Assembly: GCF_016587375.1 (NCBI RefSeq)
Contig: NZ_BNJG01000001.1
Coordinates: 62,001-126,000, forward strand
Reading direction: 5' to 3'
Length of the DNA stretch: 64,000 nucleotides
Source of the DNA: Ktedonobacter robiniae
GTDB taxonomy: Bacteria; Chloroflexota; Ktedonobacteria; Ktedonobacterales; Ktedonobacteraceae
Shown here piece after piece: positions 43,746 through 53,094 of the stretch (its first letter is position 1; every line of letters begins with the position of its first letter). Below the pieces are notes generated by a model. That model worked only from the letters and a program-made list of their open reading frames with translations, searched no databases and was not told where the DNA came from. The position numbers and the translations under genes were made by a program.

Positions 43746-45221
43746 CTATTGCGCCGCCTCTGTTATGCCAGGCTGCTGCGCAGCCTGCTCCTCGACATAT
43801 ACCTCACGGATCTCCTTGGGGCCAAACGGCCAGGTATGCTCGACGCGCGCCCAGATAAGGTAGGCGACGACGCCAATAACTAGCCAGCCCAGTGAGAGGC
43901 CAACAGAGGTCCAACCAGAGGCATAGTACACATACGCCCAGCCAGCCACAGCGATCAAGCCCGGCAAAGGATAAAGCCACATCCGATAAGGGCGCTTGAG
44001 CTCAGGCTGTCTCATGCGCAGGACGATCAGCGCAACCACCTGCCCAACACCTTGAATGAGAACAATTACCGCGATCAGCATGCTAATGACAGTTCCCAGA
44101 TCAAAGAAGGAACCAATAGCGGTCAGCAGGCCCATCACAAGCAGAGCAATATGAGGAAAGTGGTAGCGAGGATGCAATTTCGCAAATGGGCGGAGAAAGA
44201 CCCCGTCACGCGCCGCGTTATAAGGCACACGTGAACCGCCGAGCAAGCCGGTAAACACCGAGGCGAACGCAGTGATGATGATCAAACCCGTTACCACGCT
44301 GGAGACACCTTTGCCCCAGATACGCTCCAGCACCAGTGAGGCAATCGATGAAGACTTCGCGACCTCTTGCCAGGGAACCACACCCATCACACCAATGTTC
44401 AGAGCCAGGTAGAGGAGCATGATACCCAGGATAGAGATAATAATGGACCAGGGGATAACACGGCCAGGCGAGCGCATTTCATCGCCCATGTATGAGGTTG
44501 TATTATAGCCCAGGTAGTCATAGACCCCGACCAGCAAGCCAGCTCCTAAGCCGGCAAAGAACTGGCCATTGAGGGTGAAAGCGTTCGCAGGAAAGGTAAA
44601 CGCGAGTTGTGGATTAAAGCGCGTAAAAGATGCGACGATGACAAGGCCAATGGACACCAACATGACCACAAAGAGGATATTGGTCAGGAAGCCGACCGAT
44701 TCAATGCGCCGGTAGAGTGCAAAAACGACCACGGCAACAACCAGCAGGGAGACAAGATGAACCTCCCACCAATTCATGCCTGGCCAGAGATAGCCCAGGT
44801 ACTGTACCAGGCCAATGACGCCAGTCGACATAATCAGGGGAATAGCCAGAATCGCGGTCCAGATGAAGAGAAACGGCATCAATCTCCCTGTACGGTACTG
44901 GAAGGCCTCGCGTAGATAAATATACGTGCCGCCGGCTCCAGGCATGGCCGCACCCAGTTCAGCCCAAATCAATCCATCCGCCAGGGCCAGAATCGCCCCT
45001 GCAATCCAACCAATGATCGCCTGCGGCCCACCAAAGGTCGCAACCATGATCGGGATGGTGATGAATGGCCCAATACCACACATCTGAGTCATATTGATCG
45101 CCGTCGCGGTCAACAATCCAACGCTGCGTACAAATCCGTTTGTCGTTCGCTCAGCAACGGTGCCTTGCGTTGTGCCTGTGGGAATCACCTCTGACTCCCG
45201 GTTGATGTCTGAAGAACTCAC
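43746..45221 (-). CDS. APC-superfamily amino acid permease
   Basis: 491 residues, about 12 membrane helices. N-terminal TATAINMTQMCGIGPFITIP holds the family GxG unwound helix 1, and AELGAAMPGAGGTYIYLREA the helix 2-3 signature. Start is GTG at 45221 with GAGGAGG. The substrate is probably an amino acid, polyamine or amino sugar-like amine; the ROK neighbours hint at a carbohydrate link, which would be unusual for an APC carrier. Confidence 0.9.
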   Translation of the reverse strand: MSSSDINRESEVIPTGTTQGTVAERTTNGFVRSVGLLTATAINMTQMCGIGPFITIPIMVATFGGPQAIIGWIAGAILALADGLIWAELGAAMPGAGGTYIYLREAFQYRTGRLMPFLFIWTAILAIPLIMSTGVIGLVQYLGYLWPGMNWWEVHLVSLLVVAVVVFALYRRIESVGFLTNILFVVMLVSIGLVIVASFTRFNPQLAFTFPANAFTLNGQFFAGLGAGLLVGVYDYLGYNTTSYMGDEMRSPGRVIPWSIIISILGIMLLYLALNIGVMGVVPWQEVAKSSSIASLVLERIWGKGVSSVVTGLIIITAFASVFTGLLGGSRVPYNAARDGVFLRPFAKLHPRYHFPHIALLVMGLLTAIGSFFDLGTVISMLIAVIVLIQGVGQVVALIVLRMRQPELKRPYRMWLYPLPGLIAVAGWAYVYYASGWTSVGLSLGWLVIGVVAYLIWARVEHTWPFGPKEIREVYVEEQAAQQPGITEAAQ

Positions 45222-45296
45222 GGGGGACCTCCTCGTGTTACGCCTGCCTCTGCAACAGGCTTAAACTATGCTTCATACGTTCTCGTGGTACATATA

Positions 45297-45315
45297 GTTA
45301 GTATAGTTTCCTAAC
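45297..45315. promoter_or_regulatory. Candidate ROK repressor operator
   Basis: GTTAG-N9-CTAAC inverted repeat in the divergent region between permease and repressor (45222-45479). Arm length is short, so this is tentative. Confidence 0.3.
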
Positions 45316-45479
45316 CAACGTCTGTCAATATCAATTCAAGGAAAAGTAGGAGAGCTTCAAAGAGAATTACATATTTGTTCTCTATCGCACAAATATGGGC
45401 ATCCTTTACCCCTTTCTAAGTTGGTAAAGATCATTTACAATGAGGAAGCCATCTATCTCTTGTGGCAAAGGAGTGGACA

Positions 45480-46703
45480 ATGTCAGTGGGCAATTCACAT
45501 CAACCAGAATATCAAGCGGGTACGCCATCTCTGCTACGAGCGATCAATGAACGCTCCCTGCTAGAATATTTACGCAGCCATGGTCCCACATCACGTGCGC
45601 AGCTCGCGCGCGTGGTTGGTCTATCTAAGCCTACGGTGTCACAGGCCCTCGCCAGCCTTGAGCAGGCTCAACTTGTGCGGGCCGTTGGACAATCTGTCTC
45701 CAATAAAGGAGGGCGAATCGCGACGTTGTACGAGCCTAATCCAGAGGCCGGCTACGTCATTGGTGTCGATGTTGGCCGAGGCTGGGTACGGGCCGCCGTT
45801 TCCAACCTGGCGGGACACATTGTAGCGCGGCGGGATGTGCCAAACACGACGCAGAGTGCCGCGTCCCTGGTTGCATTGATCAATCACCTGGCGCGTGAGC
45901 TTACTGCTGAAGCTCGGCTATCCTGGGAACAGGTGGTTCACACCGTTATTGGCACGCCAGGAGTCTTCGATGAAGAGAGTAAACGCGTCCGTTTCGCGTC
46001 CAACCTCCCTGAATGGGGCCGCCATGGTTTGCTGACAGAGTTACAGGAAGCATTAGGGCTGAGTATCTCACTTGAAAACGACGCCAACCTGGCGGCCCTG
46101 GGCGAGCGCAGATTTGGTTGGGGGAACGAGACTCAGACATTTGTATATATCCTGATCGGAACTGGCGTCGGCATGGGTATCGTCCTCAATGGTTCCCTCT
46201 ACCGAGGGGCAAATGGCGCAGCGGGAGAGATTGGTTTTCTGCCCTTCGGGGCAACACAGTCCCTGGACCTGGAAGATACAGTCGAGCCAAATGAGGGCTA
46301 CCTGGGAATGTTTGAAGAGGCCACCTCGGCGCAGGGCATTATACATATGGCTCAGGCACAGGGCCTATCCGAGCCTTTATCAGCCAAACAAATTTTTGCC
46401 GCTGCACTCCAGGGAGAGGCAAAGGCGCTTGCCGTCGTCGAACAAGAGGGGCAACGCCTGGCTCTTGCGATCTCGGCCATCGTTGCGATACTGGATCCTG
46501 AACTTATCGTTCTGGGTGGTGGCATAGGACAACGCACCGACTTACTCCTTCAACCCTTAGAACAAACACTGCGTCGGCTTCTGCCAACGCGACCACGTAT
46601 TATCGCCACCAGGCTGGGCAATGAGAGCGTGCTTCTCGGCGCAGTAGCCACTGCGCTAGAGTTTGCGCACCATCTTGTCTTCCAACGCTATTTTAATGGC
46701 TAA
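45480..46703 (+). CDS. ROK-family transcriptional repressor
   Basis: 407 residues. An N-terminal winged helix-turn-helix (SLLEYLRSHGPTSRAQLARV, then LSKPTVSQALASLE) is fused to a ROK domain (VIGVDVGRGWVRAAVS, VENDANLA-like LENDANLAALGERRFGWG, GTGVGMGIVLNG). As in the neighbouring ROK kinase, the CxCGxxGCxE zinc motif is absent. AAGGAG sets the ATG at 45480 (a GTG at 45462 is less likely). It is divergent from the permease-kinase pair and probably represses it; the inducer would be the sugar or its phosphate. Confidence 0.9.
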   Translation: MSVGNSHQPEYQAGTPSLLRAINERSLLEYLRSHGPTSRAQLARVVGLSKPTVSQALASLEQAQLVRAVGQSVSNKGGRIATLYEPNPEAGYVIGVDVGRGWVRAAVSNLAGHIVARRDVPNTTQSAASLVALINHLARELTAEARLSWEQVVHTVIGTPGVFDEESKRVRFASNLPEWGRHGLLTELQEALGLSISLENDANLAALGERRFGWGNETQTFVYILIGTGVGMGIVLNGSLYRGANGAAGEIGFLPFGATQSLDLEDTVEPNEGYLGMFEEATSAQGIIHMAQAQGLSEPLSAKQIFAAALQGEAKALAVVEQEGQRLALAISAIVAILDPELIVLGGGIGQRTDLLLQPLEQTLRRLLPTRPRIIATRLGNESVLLGAVATALEFAHHLVFQRYFNG

Positions 46704-46735
46704 CTATTCAGTTTACTTCAAAGGAGTTTATATAT

Positions 46736-47329
46736 ATGACCATTGATGCAGCCTTTACACATTTCCCCACGCTTACCACAGAACGTTTGCAGCTTCGCGA
46801 AATCCAGAGCGGTGATATTGAGGCGCTCTTCGCCACCTTCTCAGATGAAGAGGTTATGCGCTATTATGGCAAACTTCCACATCAGTCAATTGCTGAGACG
46901 CAGACCTGGTTTCAGCAACTCCAGGAGCGCTACACCCGGCGCGAAGCCATCCGCTGGGGCATAGCGCTTAAAGGGGAGGAGAGCATCATAGGCACATGCA
47001 GCTTTCACCACTTCGGTCCGGACTACCATTACACAGAAACGGGCTATGATCTCAATCGCGCCTACTGGGGCCGGGGCATCATGACCGAAGCCATGTCGGC
47101 TGTCCTGTCCTATGGCTTTCACGAACTTGCCTTTCACCGCATAGAGGCCATCATCGATTTTGCCAATGAAGGATCAAAAAACCTGCTGCTCAGGCTCGGC
47201 TTTACCTATGAAGGGATGCTACGCCAGCGCTTCTACTTCAATGGCCAATTCGAGGATGAATACTATTTCAGCCTGCTCAAGGATGAGTGGCGGGGCGAGA
47301 AAATTTCTAGCCTCGCCATTAGTGACTAG
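46736..47329 (+). CDS. GNAT acetyltransferase, RimJ/RimL type
   Basis: 197 residues of the GNAT fold: TERLQLREIQSGD at the N-terminus, acetyl-CoA loop YWGRGIMTEAMSAVL (about 115-129), and IEAIIDFANEGSKNLLLRLGF. This branch acetylates N-terminal or free amino groups of proteins and small molecules. AAAGGAG precedes the ATG. Its stop overlaps the stop of the convergent oxidoreductase gene by 4 bases. Confidence 0.9.
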   Translation: MTIDAAFTHFPTLTTERLQLREIQSGDIEALFATFSDEEVMRYYGKLPHQSIAETQTWFQQLQERYTRREAIRWGIALKGEESIIGTCSFHHFGPDYHYTETGYDLNRAYWGRGIMTEAMSAVLSYGFHELAFHRIEAIIDFANEGSKNLLLRLGFTYEGMLRQRFYFNGQFEDEYYFSLLKDEWRGEKISSLAISD

Positions 47330-47955
47330 CGCTCCAGGACCTTAAAGGCCAGGTGCCGACTCTTGCCCTGGCCAAAGACCAGCGCGAACCAGAGTCCAGC
47401 GGCAGCATCAACCAGGCCGACCTTATCAGGACCACCAAGGTAAACGCCACGTAAACCGACATCCCCAATTAAGCCCTCGACGGTAGAACGTGCTTCACCC
47501 TCTGGACCACAGTAAAAGAGGTCGGCCTGGATACCATCAAAGTAGGGATCAGCGAAATTTTCCCAGCCAAGCGTATTAAAAGCTCGGAAGACCTGGGCCT
47601 GGGGGGCATGCTTCTCAAATACTTCCAGGCTATGCATGGTTGTCTCACCCACACGATTGGTCGCGTCGATGATAATGCGCTTATCCAGTTGTGCAGCATA
47701 AGTCGCTAACACCTCATCCACCGCCTTGCCAGGGATGGCCAGAACAACCACGTCAGGATTCTTCGCCAGCACGTCAGCAATTGAACTAATCACAACAGTA
47801 TCGCCAAGGTCACTGCGCACCGCCTGAACCTTTGGGCTCTCTGGATTATTGACACCAAAGGCCACCTGGTGCCCGGCGGCATGCCACTTCTTCCCCAGGG
47901 TTCCACCGATGTTGCCAGCACCAAGAATAGCTATAGTAAGGGTATGTGTCGACAT
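47326..47955 (-). CDS. NADPH-dependent F420 reductase-like oxidoreductase
   Basis: 209 residues with the dinucleotide fold TIAILGAGNIGGTLGKKW (7-24), NNPES as the likely NADP phosphate site, and RAFNTLGWENFADP (about 128-141), the block shared by F420:NADP oxidoreductases (Fno/NPDH). Expected to move hydride between NADPH and F420 or another flavin-like partner. AAGGAG precedes the ATG at 47955. An LLM-class oxidoreductase encoded 6 kb away could use F420, but no F420 synthesis genes are in the window. Confidence 0.82.
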   Translation of the reverse strand: MSTHTLTIAILGAGNIGGTLGKKWHAAGHQVAFGVNNPESPKVQAVRSDLGDTVVISSIADVLAKNPDVVVLAIPGKAVDEVLATYAAQLDKRIIIDATNRVGETTMHSLEVFEKHAPQAQVFRAFNTLGWENFADPYFDGIQADLFYCGPEGEARSTVEGLIGDVGLRGVYLGGPDKVGLVDAAAGLWFALVFGQGKSRHLAFKVLER

Positions 47956-47980
47956 AGGATCTCCTTTTCTACATACGCAG

Positions 47981-48023
47981 GCTAGCTGTAAGGCATATGC
48001 TTAAATTATGCCCTACAGCTAGC
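47981..48023. repeat. 17-bp inverted repeat, one mismatch
   Basis: Arms 47981-47997 and 48007-48023 pair at 16 of 17 positions with a 9-base loop. It lies downstream of the esterase gene and just upstream of the F420 reductase-like gene (both minus). The arm core CTGTAGGGC resembles the arms at 3748 and 37135. Confidence 0.8.
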
Positions 48024-48069
48024 TAGAACAATCTATGACGATAAAAATTCCCGCTTACATATATTGATG

Positions 48070-49098
48070 CTAGCGTGGGCTGAGGCGCTCCGCCAGGTAT
48101 TTCAGGCTGAGTGGATAGCGATATTCAATGGCTGAGTGAGTACCATCGAAGAGTTCGAAGAAGATGTCGGTAACACCAATCTTCTCCAGCTCTCTTCTAA
48201 AGGCTTCCGCGCCCAGGTCGAGGTAGAACTGGTCGCGCCTCCCAGCGTCAATGTAGATGGCCTTAAGTGAGCGCAGTGCCTCGGCATGGCGCACCACCAT
48301 TCGCACGGGGTCCCAGCGCAGCCAGCGCTCCCAGATATCAGGTCTCAGCTCGCCCGTCCGCAGGTCATACGGCAGGTGAACCGTTCCATCCTCGTCCGCA
48401 GAGTAGCAAGCCGCCATGCACCAGTCATTGAGCAAGGGCATATCGCTCTCCCTGGTCAGGGCCGGGCGGCTGCGAAAAGATTCCCAGAACCTGTCAAATG
48501 AACCATCATATTGATCGCGCAATGCACGCACCGAGGCTGGAAATTCTAGCAGATAGCACGTCTCAAATAGCGCGTCACCCGCATGCGTGGCCAAGCCACC
48601 CCAGAGATCCGGACGTAGCATGGGGGTAATCATGGCACCATAGCCACCACTCGATTTACCTGCAATACCACGATGCTCGCGCCGCGCAAGGGTCCGGTAA
48701 TGCGCATCGATCCAGGGAACGACTTCATCACAGAGATAAGTGTGGTACGCTCCTGTCCCTGGGGAGTCGAGAAACTGGCTGCCACCATACGAGGTCCAGC
48801 AATCTACCCACACCACGATACAGGGTGGTGCCTCCTTCTGCGCGAAGAGTTCATCCACCAGCTCAGGAAAATTCTTGCGAAAAGCCATGCGATTGCGCCA
48901 CATATCCAACTGGCCCGTCATGCCCTGGATCTGATATACCGTTGGATAGCGTCGCTCCGACTCAGCGTCATAACCTGGCGGGAGATATACCCACAGTGGG
49001 CGAGCGGAGGGATCACCCAACGGATTGCCCTTGAGAACCTCGCTCTGAAATACATGTTCTTCAAAGCGTCCACTTAACTGTACAGACCAGGGTCGCAT
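48070..49098 (-). CDS. Alpha/beta hydrolase, esterase D/enterochelin-esterase-like
   Basis: 342 residues. The PLWVYLPPGYDAE start is typical of Esterase D-like hydrolases. The nucleophile elbow GKSSGGYG (about 149-156) gives Ser in GxSxG; the acid and His (GTHSAIEYRYPLSL near the C-terminus) complete a triad. No signal peptide, so cytosolic. GGAGG sets the ATG at 49098. Substrate class is an ester or thioester; nothing more specific is readable. Confidence 0.85.
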   Translation of the reverse strand: MRPWSVQLSGRFEEHVFQSEVLKGNPLGDPSARPLWVYLPPGYDAESERRYPTVYQIQGMTGQLDMWRNRMAFRKNFPELVDELFAQKEAPPCIVVWVDCWTSYGGSQFLDSPGTGAYHTYLCDEVVPWIDAHYRTLARREHRGIAGKSSGGYGAMITPMLRPDLWGGLATHAGDALFETCYLLEFPASVRALRDQYDGSFDRFWESFRSRPALTRESDMPLLNDWCMAACYSADEDGTVHLPYDLRTGELRPDIWERWLRWDPVRMVVRHAEALRSLKAIYIDAGRRDQFYLDLGAEAFRRELEKIGVTDIFFELFDGTHSAIEYRYPLSLKYLAERLSPR

Positions 49099-49202
49099 AC
49101 AATAAACCTCCGAATAGAACTATTCCTAAACAACACTTCTCCTTATTATACGCGATCCTGAGCAAGAGCCTTTCCACACCTTCCACTACAAACAAACAGG
49201 AA

Positions 49203-49234
49203 AGAGCCCGAGGGGCGCTTTCCCCTCGGGCTCT
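49203..49234 (-). terminator. Terminator of the HNH-like lipoprotein gene
   Basis: 13-bp perfect stem (AGAGCCCGAGGGG and its complement) with a 6-base loop, followed on the minus strand by TTTCCTGTTTGTTTG, about 40 bases past the stop at 49276. There is also an A/T context on the other side. Confidence 0.75.
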
Positions 49235-49275
49235 GACAAAAAGACTCTCATCTTGCTTCTTACGTTGGCCTGCTA

Positions 49276-49878
49276 TTAATCGCTATCGTCGCTGTCTGAG
49301 CCATTAAACTGGCTAGGAAGGCTGTTGTAGACGGCTCGCCAATCAGTAGCAATTTTGATCTGTGCATCTCGCAGCGACATCTTGCCCTTGCACACCTGGT
49401 CATGCAGCCAGTTCTCAACGCGATCCTTCTCGTGAAAGCCCGGTTTCGGCTCAGCCAACTCGGGCCAGAGATTGGCGATATCATTCGATCCGCCCAGTTG
49501 CAAGCTAACCAGGTGATCCACCTCATATTGCCCCGGACGGCGCTTCTTGATGCCATAGGCGGCATAGACCTTGCTTTTCAGGCTCACCGATACATTGCGC
49601 ACCGAGCTGGCATAGCCAGGCACACAAATTTTTGTTTTGGTGGCATCGGAGAATATCGCCCCCGGCGTACAGGCCTTATCTTGCAAACCATTACTGGCCT
49701 GGCAACCACTGGTTTTGGTTCGCACGCCCCATTGAGGCTCAGCCGAGGCAGGGGCTGCCGTCACTGTTGGTATTGTTGGGCTTGTGCCTGGTGGAGTCGT
49801 TACGACGGTGCCACACCCACTCACCACAAACAGCAGGGCCAGCAAGAGCCAGGCCCTACGACCAGGATAGGTTATCAC
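49276..49878 (-). CDS. Lipoprotein with HNH-like nuclease domain
   Basis: 200 residues. Signal peptide with lipobox (WLLLALLFVVSGC, Cys22), a Thr/Pro linker, then a Cys-containing region and the block EVDHLVSLQLGGSNDIANLWP (about 119-139), with VENWLHDQVCKGKMSLRDAQ after it. The DH...N spacing matches an HNH-type metal site found in some secreted nuclease-like proteins. Start is GTG at 49878 with GGGGAAAA upstream. It would sit outside the cytoplasmic membrane. Nuclease activity is inference. Confidence 0.75.
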   Translation of the reverse strand: MITYPGRRAWLLLALLFVVSGCGTVVTTPPGTSPTIPTVTAAPASAEPQWGVRTKTSGCQASNGLQDKACTPGAIFSDATKTKICVPGYASSVRNVSVSLKSKVYAAYGIKKRRPGQYEVDHLVSLQLGGSNDIANLWPELAEPKPGFHEKDRVENWLHDQVCKGKMSLRDAQIKIATDWRAVYNSLPSQFNGSDSDDSD

Positions 49879-49935
49879 AGTTATTTTCCCCTTCTTGCAG
49901 CATATGTTATCGTATGAAGAGGAACTCAGTATATT

Positions 49936-50781
49936 CTAGTCCGCCTGCAAGATCAACCAGGTATTCTCGAAACGCTGCGCGCGTAAATCCTCAGCCGTGA
50001 TCGTATAATAGAGCATACCCGTGCTCGACCAGCGCATGCCCAGGCGCTCGTCTGTATCAACCTGGAAAAGGAGCTGCCACGCCTTCACCCCCACCTCCAA
50101 CTGCTTCTGGCGCGGATCATTATCATCGGTGACTCCGTGCGAGATAAGCTGGCTCTGCTCACGCAGATCATCCTGAATAAGATCAGGATTCCCAAGCAAA
50201 CGATGACGAAAGGCTCGTTTCTCCTGTGGCAACAAATTGGCAAGGAGATCATCGTACTTCTGCTGTTCGTCATCACTCCAATCGTATTTGGCGATCTCCA
50301 GGTTGGGTACCTGGGATAGCGTCAGTTCACGTGTGAATTGAACAGAACCTGCCTTAAAAAGGCTTGACTTAGGGAGTTTTGCAGGCACAGTCGCGCGCTT
50401 CAGCCTCTGGGCATCCTTTTGATAGATAACGCTCCATCCTCCCCGGTTCGCGGGATCATCGCCATATGTCTCCTGCTGCGCATCATAAAAAAACCAGAGC
50501 ATTCCCTGGACAGGTAGCACACCAGCGGCATCATAAGGACGAACATCTTGTAAGCGAAACTGCGCGATAAATGATTGCGGCAGACGCTGCCAGGTAGGCC
50601 AGGAGACATCCGCAGGTAAATCAGGCAGACCACCAAATTTGGAGACTCCCGGCTGAAGCGTAGCTTCTTCAGCCGGTGTGACCTCCAGGCGAATCGAGGG
50701 CTTGACCAGGGCATCAAGGTCCTTCGTAAGACGCCCTAACCCGGCCGAGATAAACAGCTTCTGTACCTCACTTGTATCCAT
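49936..50781 (-). CDS. DUF1963 (YwqG-like) protein
   Basis: 281 residues of the YwqG/DUF1963 family, function unknown. Landmarks: SKFGGLPDLPADVSWPTW (about 47-64), FIAQFRLQDV, and GMLWFFYDAQQETYGDDP. AGAGG 7 bases ahead of the ATG at 50781 is preferred over the ATG at 50799. Cytosolic. It lies between a lipoprotein and a receiver gene with separate spacing, so no operon is evident. Confidence 0.82.
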   Translation of the reverse strand: MDTSEVQKLFISAGLGRLTKDLDALVKPSIRLEVTPAEEATLQPGVSKFGGLPDLPADVSWPTWQRLPQSFIAQFRLQDVRPYDAAGVLPVQGMLWFFYDAQQETYGDDPANRGGWSVIYQKDAQRLKRATVPAKLPKSSLFKAGSVQFTRELTLSQVPNLEIAKYDWSDDEQQKYDDLLANLLPQEKRAFRHRLLGNPDLIQDDLREQSQLISHGVTDDNDPRQKQLEVGVKAWQLLFQVDTDERLGMRWSSTGMLYYTITAEDLRAQRFENTWLILQAD

Positions 50782-50860
50782 TAACGACCTCTTTTCCATA
50801 GTCTGTATAGGAGCATATTCTCATTATGCACAAGGTCAACATCTGCCCCACATAGATATA

Positions 50861-51217
50861 CTACACAGACACTATCATGGCTTGAAGCTCATCAATATCA
50901 AAGGGCTTGCTAATGAAGCCTTTAATACCAAAGAGGTCGATCTGCTGCTTCGTTAAGACATCACCACTCATCACAATGATAGAGAACGTATTGCTTACTC
51001 CTCGCCGGTGCAGTTCATACAGCAGGCTATAACCACTCATGCTTGGAGTCATCAGGTCGAGCAGCAAGATATCGGGCTGAAGCCCCTGCTCCAGTAATTC
51101 AAGAGCCACCAGCCCATTCTCAGCGCTCGTTACCTCATAATCTGAGTTTTCTAACAGCGTTCGCACAGCCGTCTGGATATCGGCTTCATCTTCAACAACC
51201 AACACACGTTTTGGCAT
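50861..51217 (-). CDS. Stand-alone response regulator receiver
   Basis: 118 residues, only a CheY-like receiver: acidic pair VVEDEAD (8-14), phospho-acceptor Asp54 in LLLDLMTP, conserved Thr/Ser in VMSGD and Lys in FISKPFD. No output domain, so it works by protein contact, like CheY or Spo0F. The ATG at 51217 starts the receiver cleanly; the open frame upstream to 51286 is not receiver-like. No histidine kinase is nearby. Confidence 0.9.
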   Translation of the reverse strand: MPKRVLVVEDEADIQTAVRTLLENSDYEVTSAENGLVALELLEQGLQPDILLLDLMTPSMSGYSLLYELHRRGVSNTFSIIVMSGDVLTKQQIDLFGIKGFISKPFDIDELQAMIVSV

Positions 51218-51388
51218 ATCTTCCACGCTCCCTCTCCTTGTATCTCGGTTACGCTGTATCGTGTTCCCCAACAGGAGACAAGACACAGATCCAGGGGCCT
51301 ACCCTGGGAACAGATAAACGGGTTATATATGACACGTATGTCGCACCCAAAGCGTTTGCGTGGTTGATATAAACAGAAAGAGGAGAGG

Positions 51389-51793
51389 TTAGCGTGGCCA
51401 TGTCAGGGGCAGAGATGCGCCTTGCAGCTTTAAAGGCATCGTCTGAATCACTGTCCTGGCTCGCCGTTTGGCCTCTTCGGCCCTTGGCCCCGCGAATGCG
51501 CCATCAATCGTTTGGGAGAACAACTCAAACCAGCGCGCAAAGTGCTGGGAACGTAGCGGCTCCTTCTGATGCAACAGGATATGCTTATACATCATGCCGC
51601 CACGATAGTTGCCCGTCTGAAAGAGCAGATTCTCCCAGAAGTTATACATCACTGGCAGGTGCGCCTCCAGGTCAATGGCGGCCACGTCCGTAAAGAAAAA
51701 GCCAATGAGCGGGTCTTGCGTGGCCTTGCGGTAAAACGTACTGACCATGTAGACAATATCGTCCCGATTCTCAATATCTCGTTTTTGTTCCAT
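51389..51793 (-). CDS. Group III truncated haemoglobin
   Basis: 134 residues with the short globin fold: VYMVSTFYRKATQDPLIGFFF (B helix region), VMYNFWENLLFQTGNYRGG (E/F region with Trp) and the proximal His in RSQHFARWFELF (about 83). Members of group III bind oxygen or NO tightly; a role in NO or redox protection is the usual suggestion. The ribosome site is weak (GAAGAGA). Single gene. Confidence 0.88.
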   Translation of the reverse strand: MEQKRDIENRDDIVYMVSTFYRKATQDPLIGFFFTDVAAIDLEAHLPVMYNFWENLLFQTGNYRGGMMYKHILLHQKEPLRSQHFARWFELFSQTIDGAFAGPRAEEAKRRARTVIQTMPLKLQGASLPLTWPR

Positions 51794-52005
51794 CTATTTG
51801 TCTCTTCTCATGTTTATTGGTATGCGGCGACTATTTGAGCTTATGAGTCTTTGTACTATATATGACAACCCTCTCCAGCATGCTGCTATTCCCAGATATT
51901 TCCAAGATCATCTCAGCTCTTAAGAACACCAGTCAAGTAATTGAGAGAAAGGTTGACAGAGCTGTGCTCAGAAAACCAATGAGGGACAAGAGCGAGATGG
52001 TACCT

Positions 52006-53094
52006 TTATTGAGGGAGTAGAAGCGGGAATCCGAAGGAAGTGACGAGTTCCGGCCTAAGAAATGCCGTCACCTCGGCGACCTGTCGCAGATCGCGCCGCG
52101 AAGCATCGAGGGTGACGACTTGTATCGCGAACGCTCGATAGGATCGTGTTGCTTCATCAGCTCGATACACCACAAATGCAGGCTGACCATTGGCGCGCGT
52201 CGGAGATAAACGCCACCGATTCTGCACGCCAGATGGGAATAAGACAGCCAGGAGAATCGTGCGAATCGCTTCTCGTCCCTGATACCACGAAGGGACCGGT
52301 GGCATGGAGAGCGTCGCGTCTTCTGTCAGAAGCGCCACAAGCCCATCCACATCGTCTGTTTCCCATGCCTGGAGATAGCGGGCGAGCAACGTGTTCGTGG
52401 CTGCATCAGCATGGTGAACCTGCGCCATCTCTCTCTGAGAGCTCGGATAGTTTTTCTCCAACGTCACCCGAGCACGGTGCAAGGCGCTGTTCACCGCTCC
52501 TACCGAGATCTCAAGTAACCGTGCGATCTCGACGGCACGCCAGTCCAGCACATCCGAGAGGAGCAAGATGGCCCGCTGGCGAGGTGGGAGTAACTGGAGG
52601 GCAGTGAGGAAGGCCAAGGAAACGCTCTCGTGCCTGGTATAGCGCACTTCTGGGTTCTCCGTCGCCTCCGCCAACCAACTGTCAGGGAAAGGCTCAAGCC
52701 AGAGCGCCTCAGCCCCCCTGGGCGCAACCGGCCTTTGCGGGTTCCACGCAGGAGAGGCTGCGGTCGGCAGCGTGCGCGGCGAGCGTTTCTTGAGTGCGTC
52801 GAGGCTGGTGTTGGTCGCAATCGTGTAAAGCCAGGTGCGCAGCGATCCCGGACCCTTCTGAGTGAACGTGTCAAAATGCCGCCAGGCACGCAGCATGGCT
52901 TCCTGCACCGCGTCCTCGGCATCGTGCAATGACCCCAGCAGGCGGTAACAGTGCAGAAGCAACTCCCTGCGATAGGGTTCGATCAAGGGACTGATATCAG
53001 ATGAGCCAGGAGTCAGCCGTGTCGTGACCCGTACCTCCTCAACACGATCTTTCTTGCTCGATAGGTTGTCTGTCTTCCTTTGTTCAGATGGCAT
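52006..53094 (-). CDS. SigJ/SigG-type ECF sigma factor with SnoaL-like C-terminal domain
   Basis: 362 residues. Sigma region 2 (ELLLHCYRLLGSLHDAEDAVQEAML, RTWLYTIATN) and region 4 (LPPRQRAILLLSDVLDWRAVEIARLL, then VGAVNSALHRAR) are followed by a SnoaL/NTF2-like domain (YLQAWETDDVDGLVALLTED). This layout is typical of ECF41/SigJ sigma factors, in which the C-terminal domain controls activity in place of a separate anti-sigma. The ATG at 53094 with AAAGG is chosen; the long N-terminal frame to 53247 is Arg/Lys-rich and unlikely. ECF41 sigmas are often linked to oxidoreductase genes, as here. Confidence 0.9.
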   Translation of the reverse strand: MPSEQRKTDNLSSKKDRVEEVRVTTRLTPGSSDISPLIEPYRRELLLHCYRLLGSLHDAEDAVQEAMLRAWRHFDTFTQKGPGSLRTWLYTIATNTSLDALKKRSPRTLPTAASPAWNPQRPVAPRGAEALWLEPFPDSWLAEATENPEVRYTRHESVSLAFLTALQLLPPRQRAILLLSDVLDWRAVEIARLLEISVGAVNSALHRARVTLEKNYPSSQREMAQVHHADAATNTLLARYLQAWETDDVDGLVALLTEDATLSMPPVPSWYQGREAIRTILLAVLFPSGVQNRWRLSPTRANGQPAFVVYRADEATRSYRAFAIQVVTLDASRRDLRQVAEVTAFLRPELVTSFGFPLLLPQ

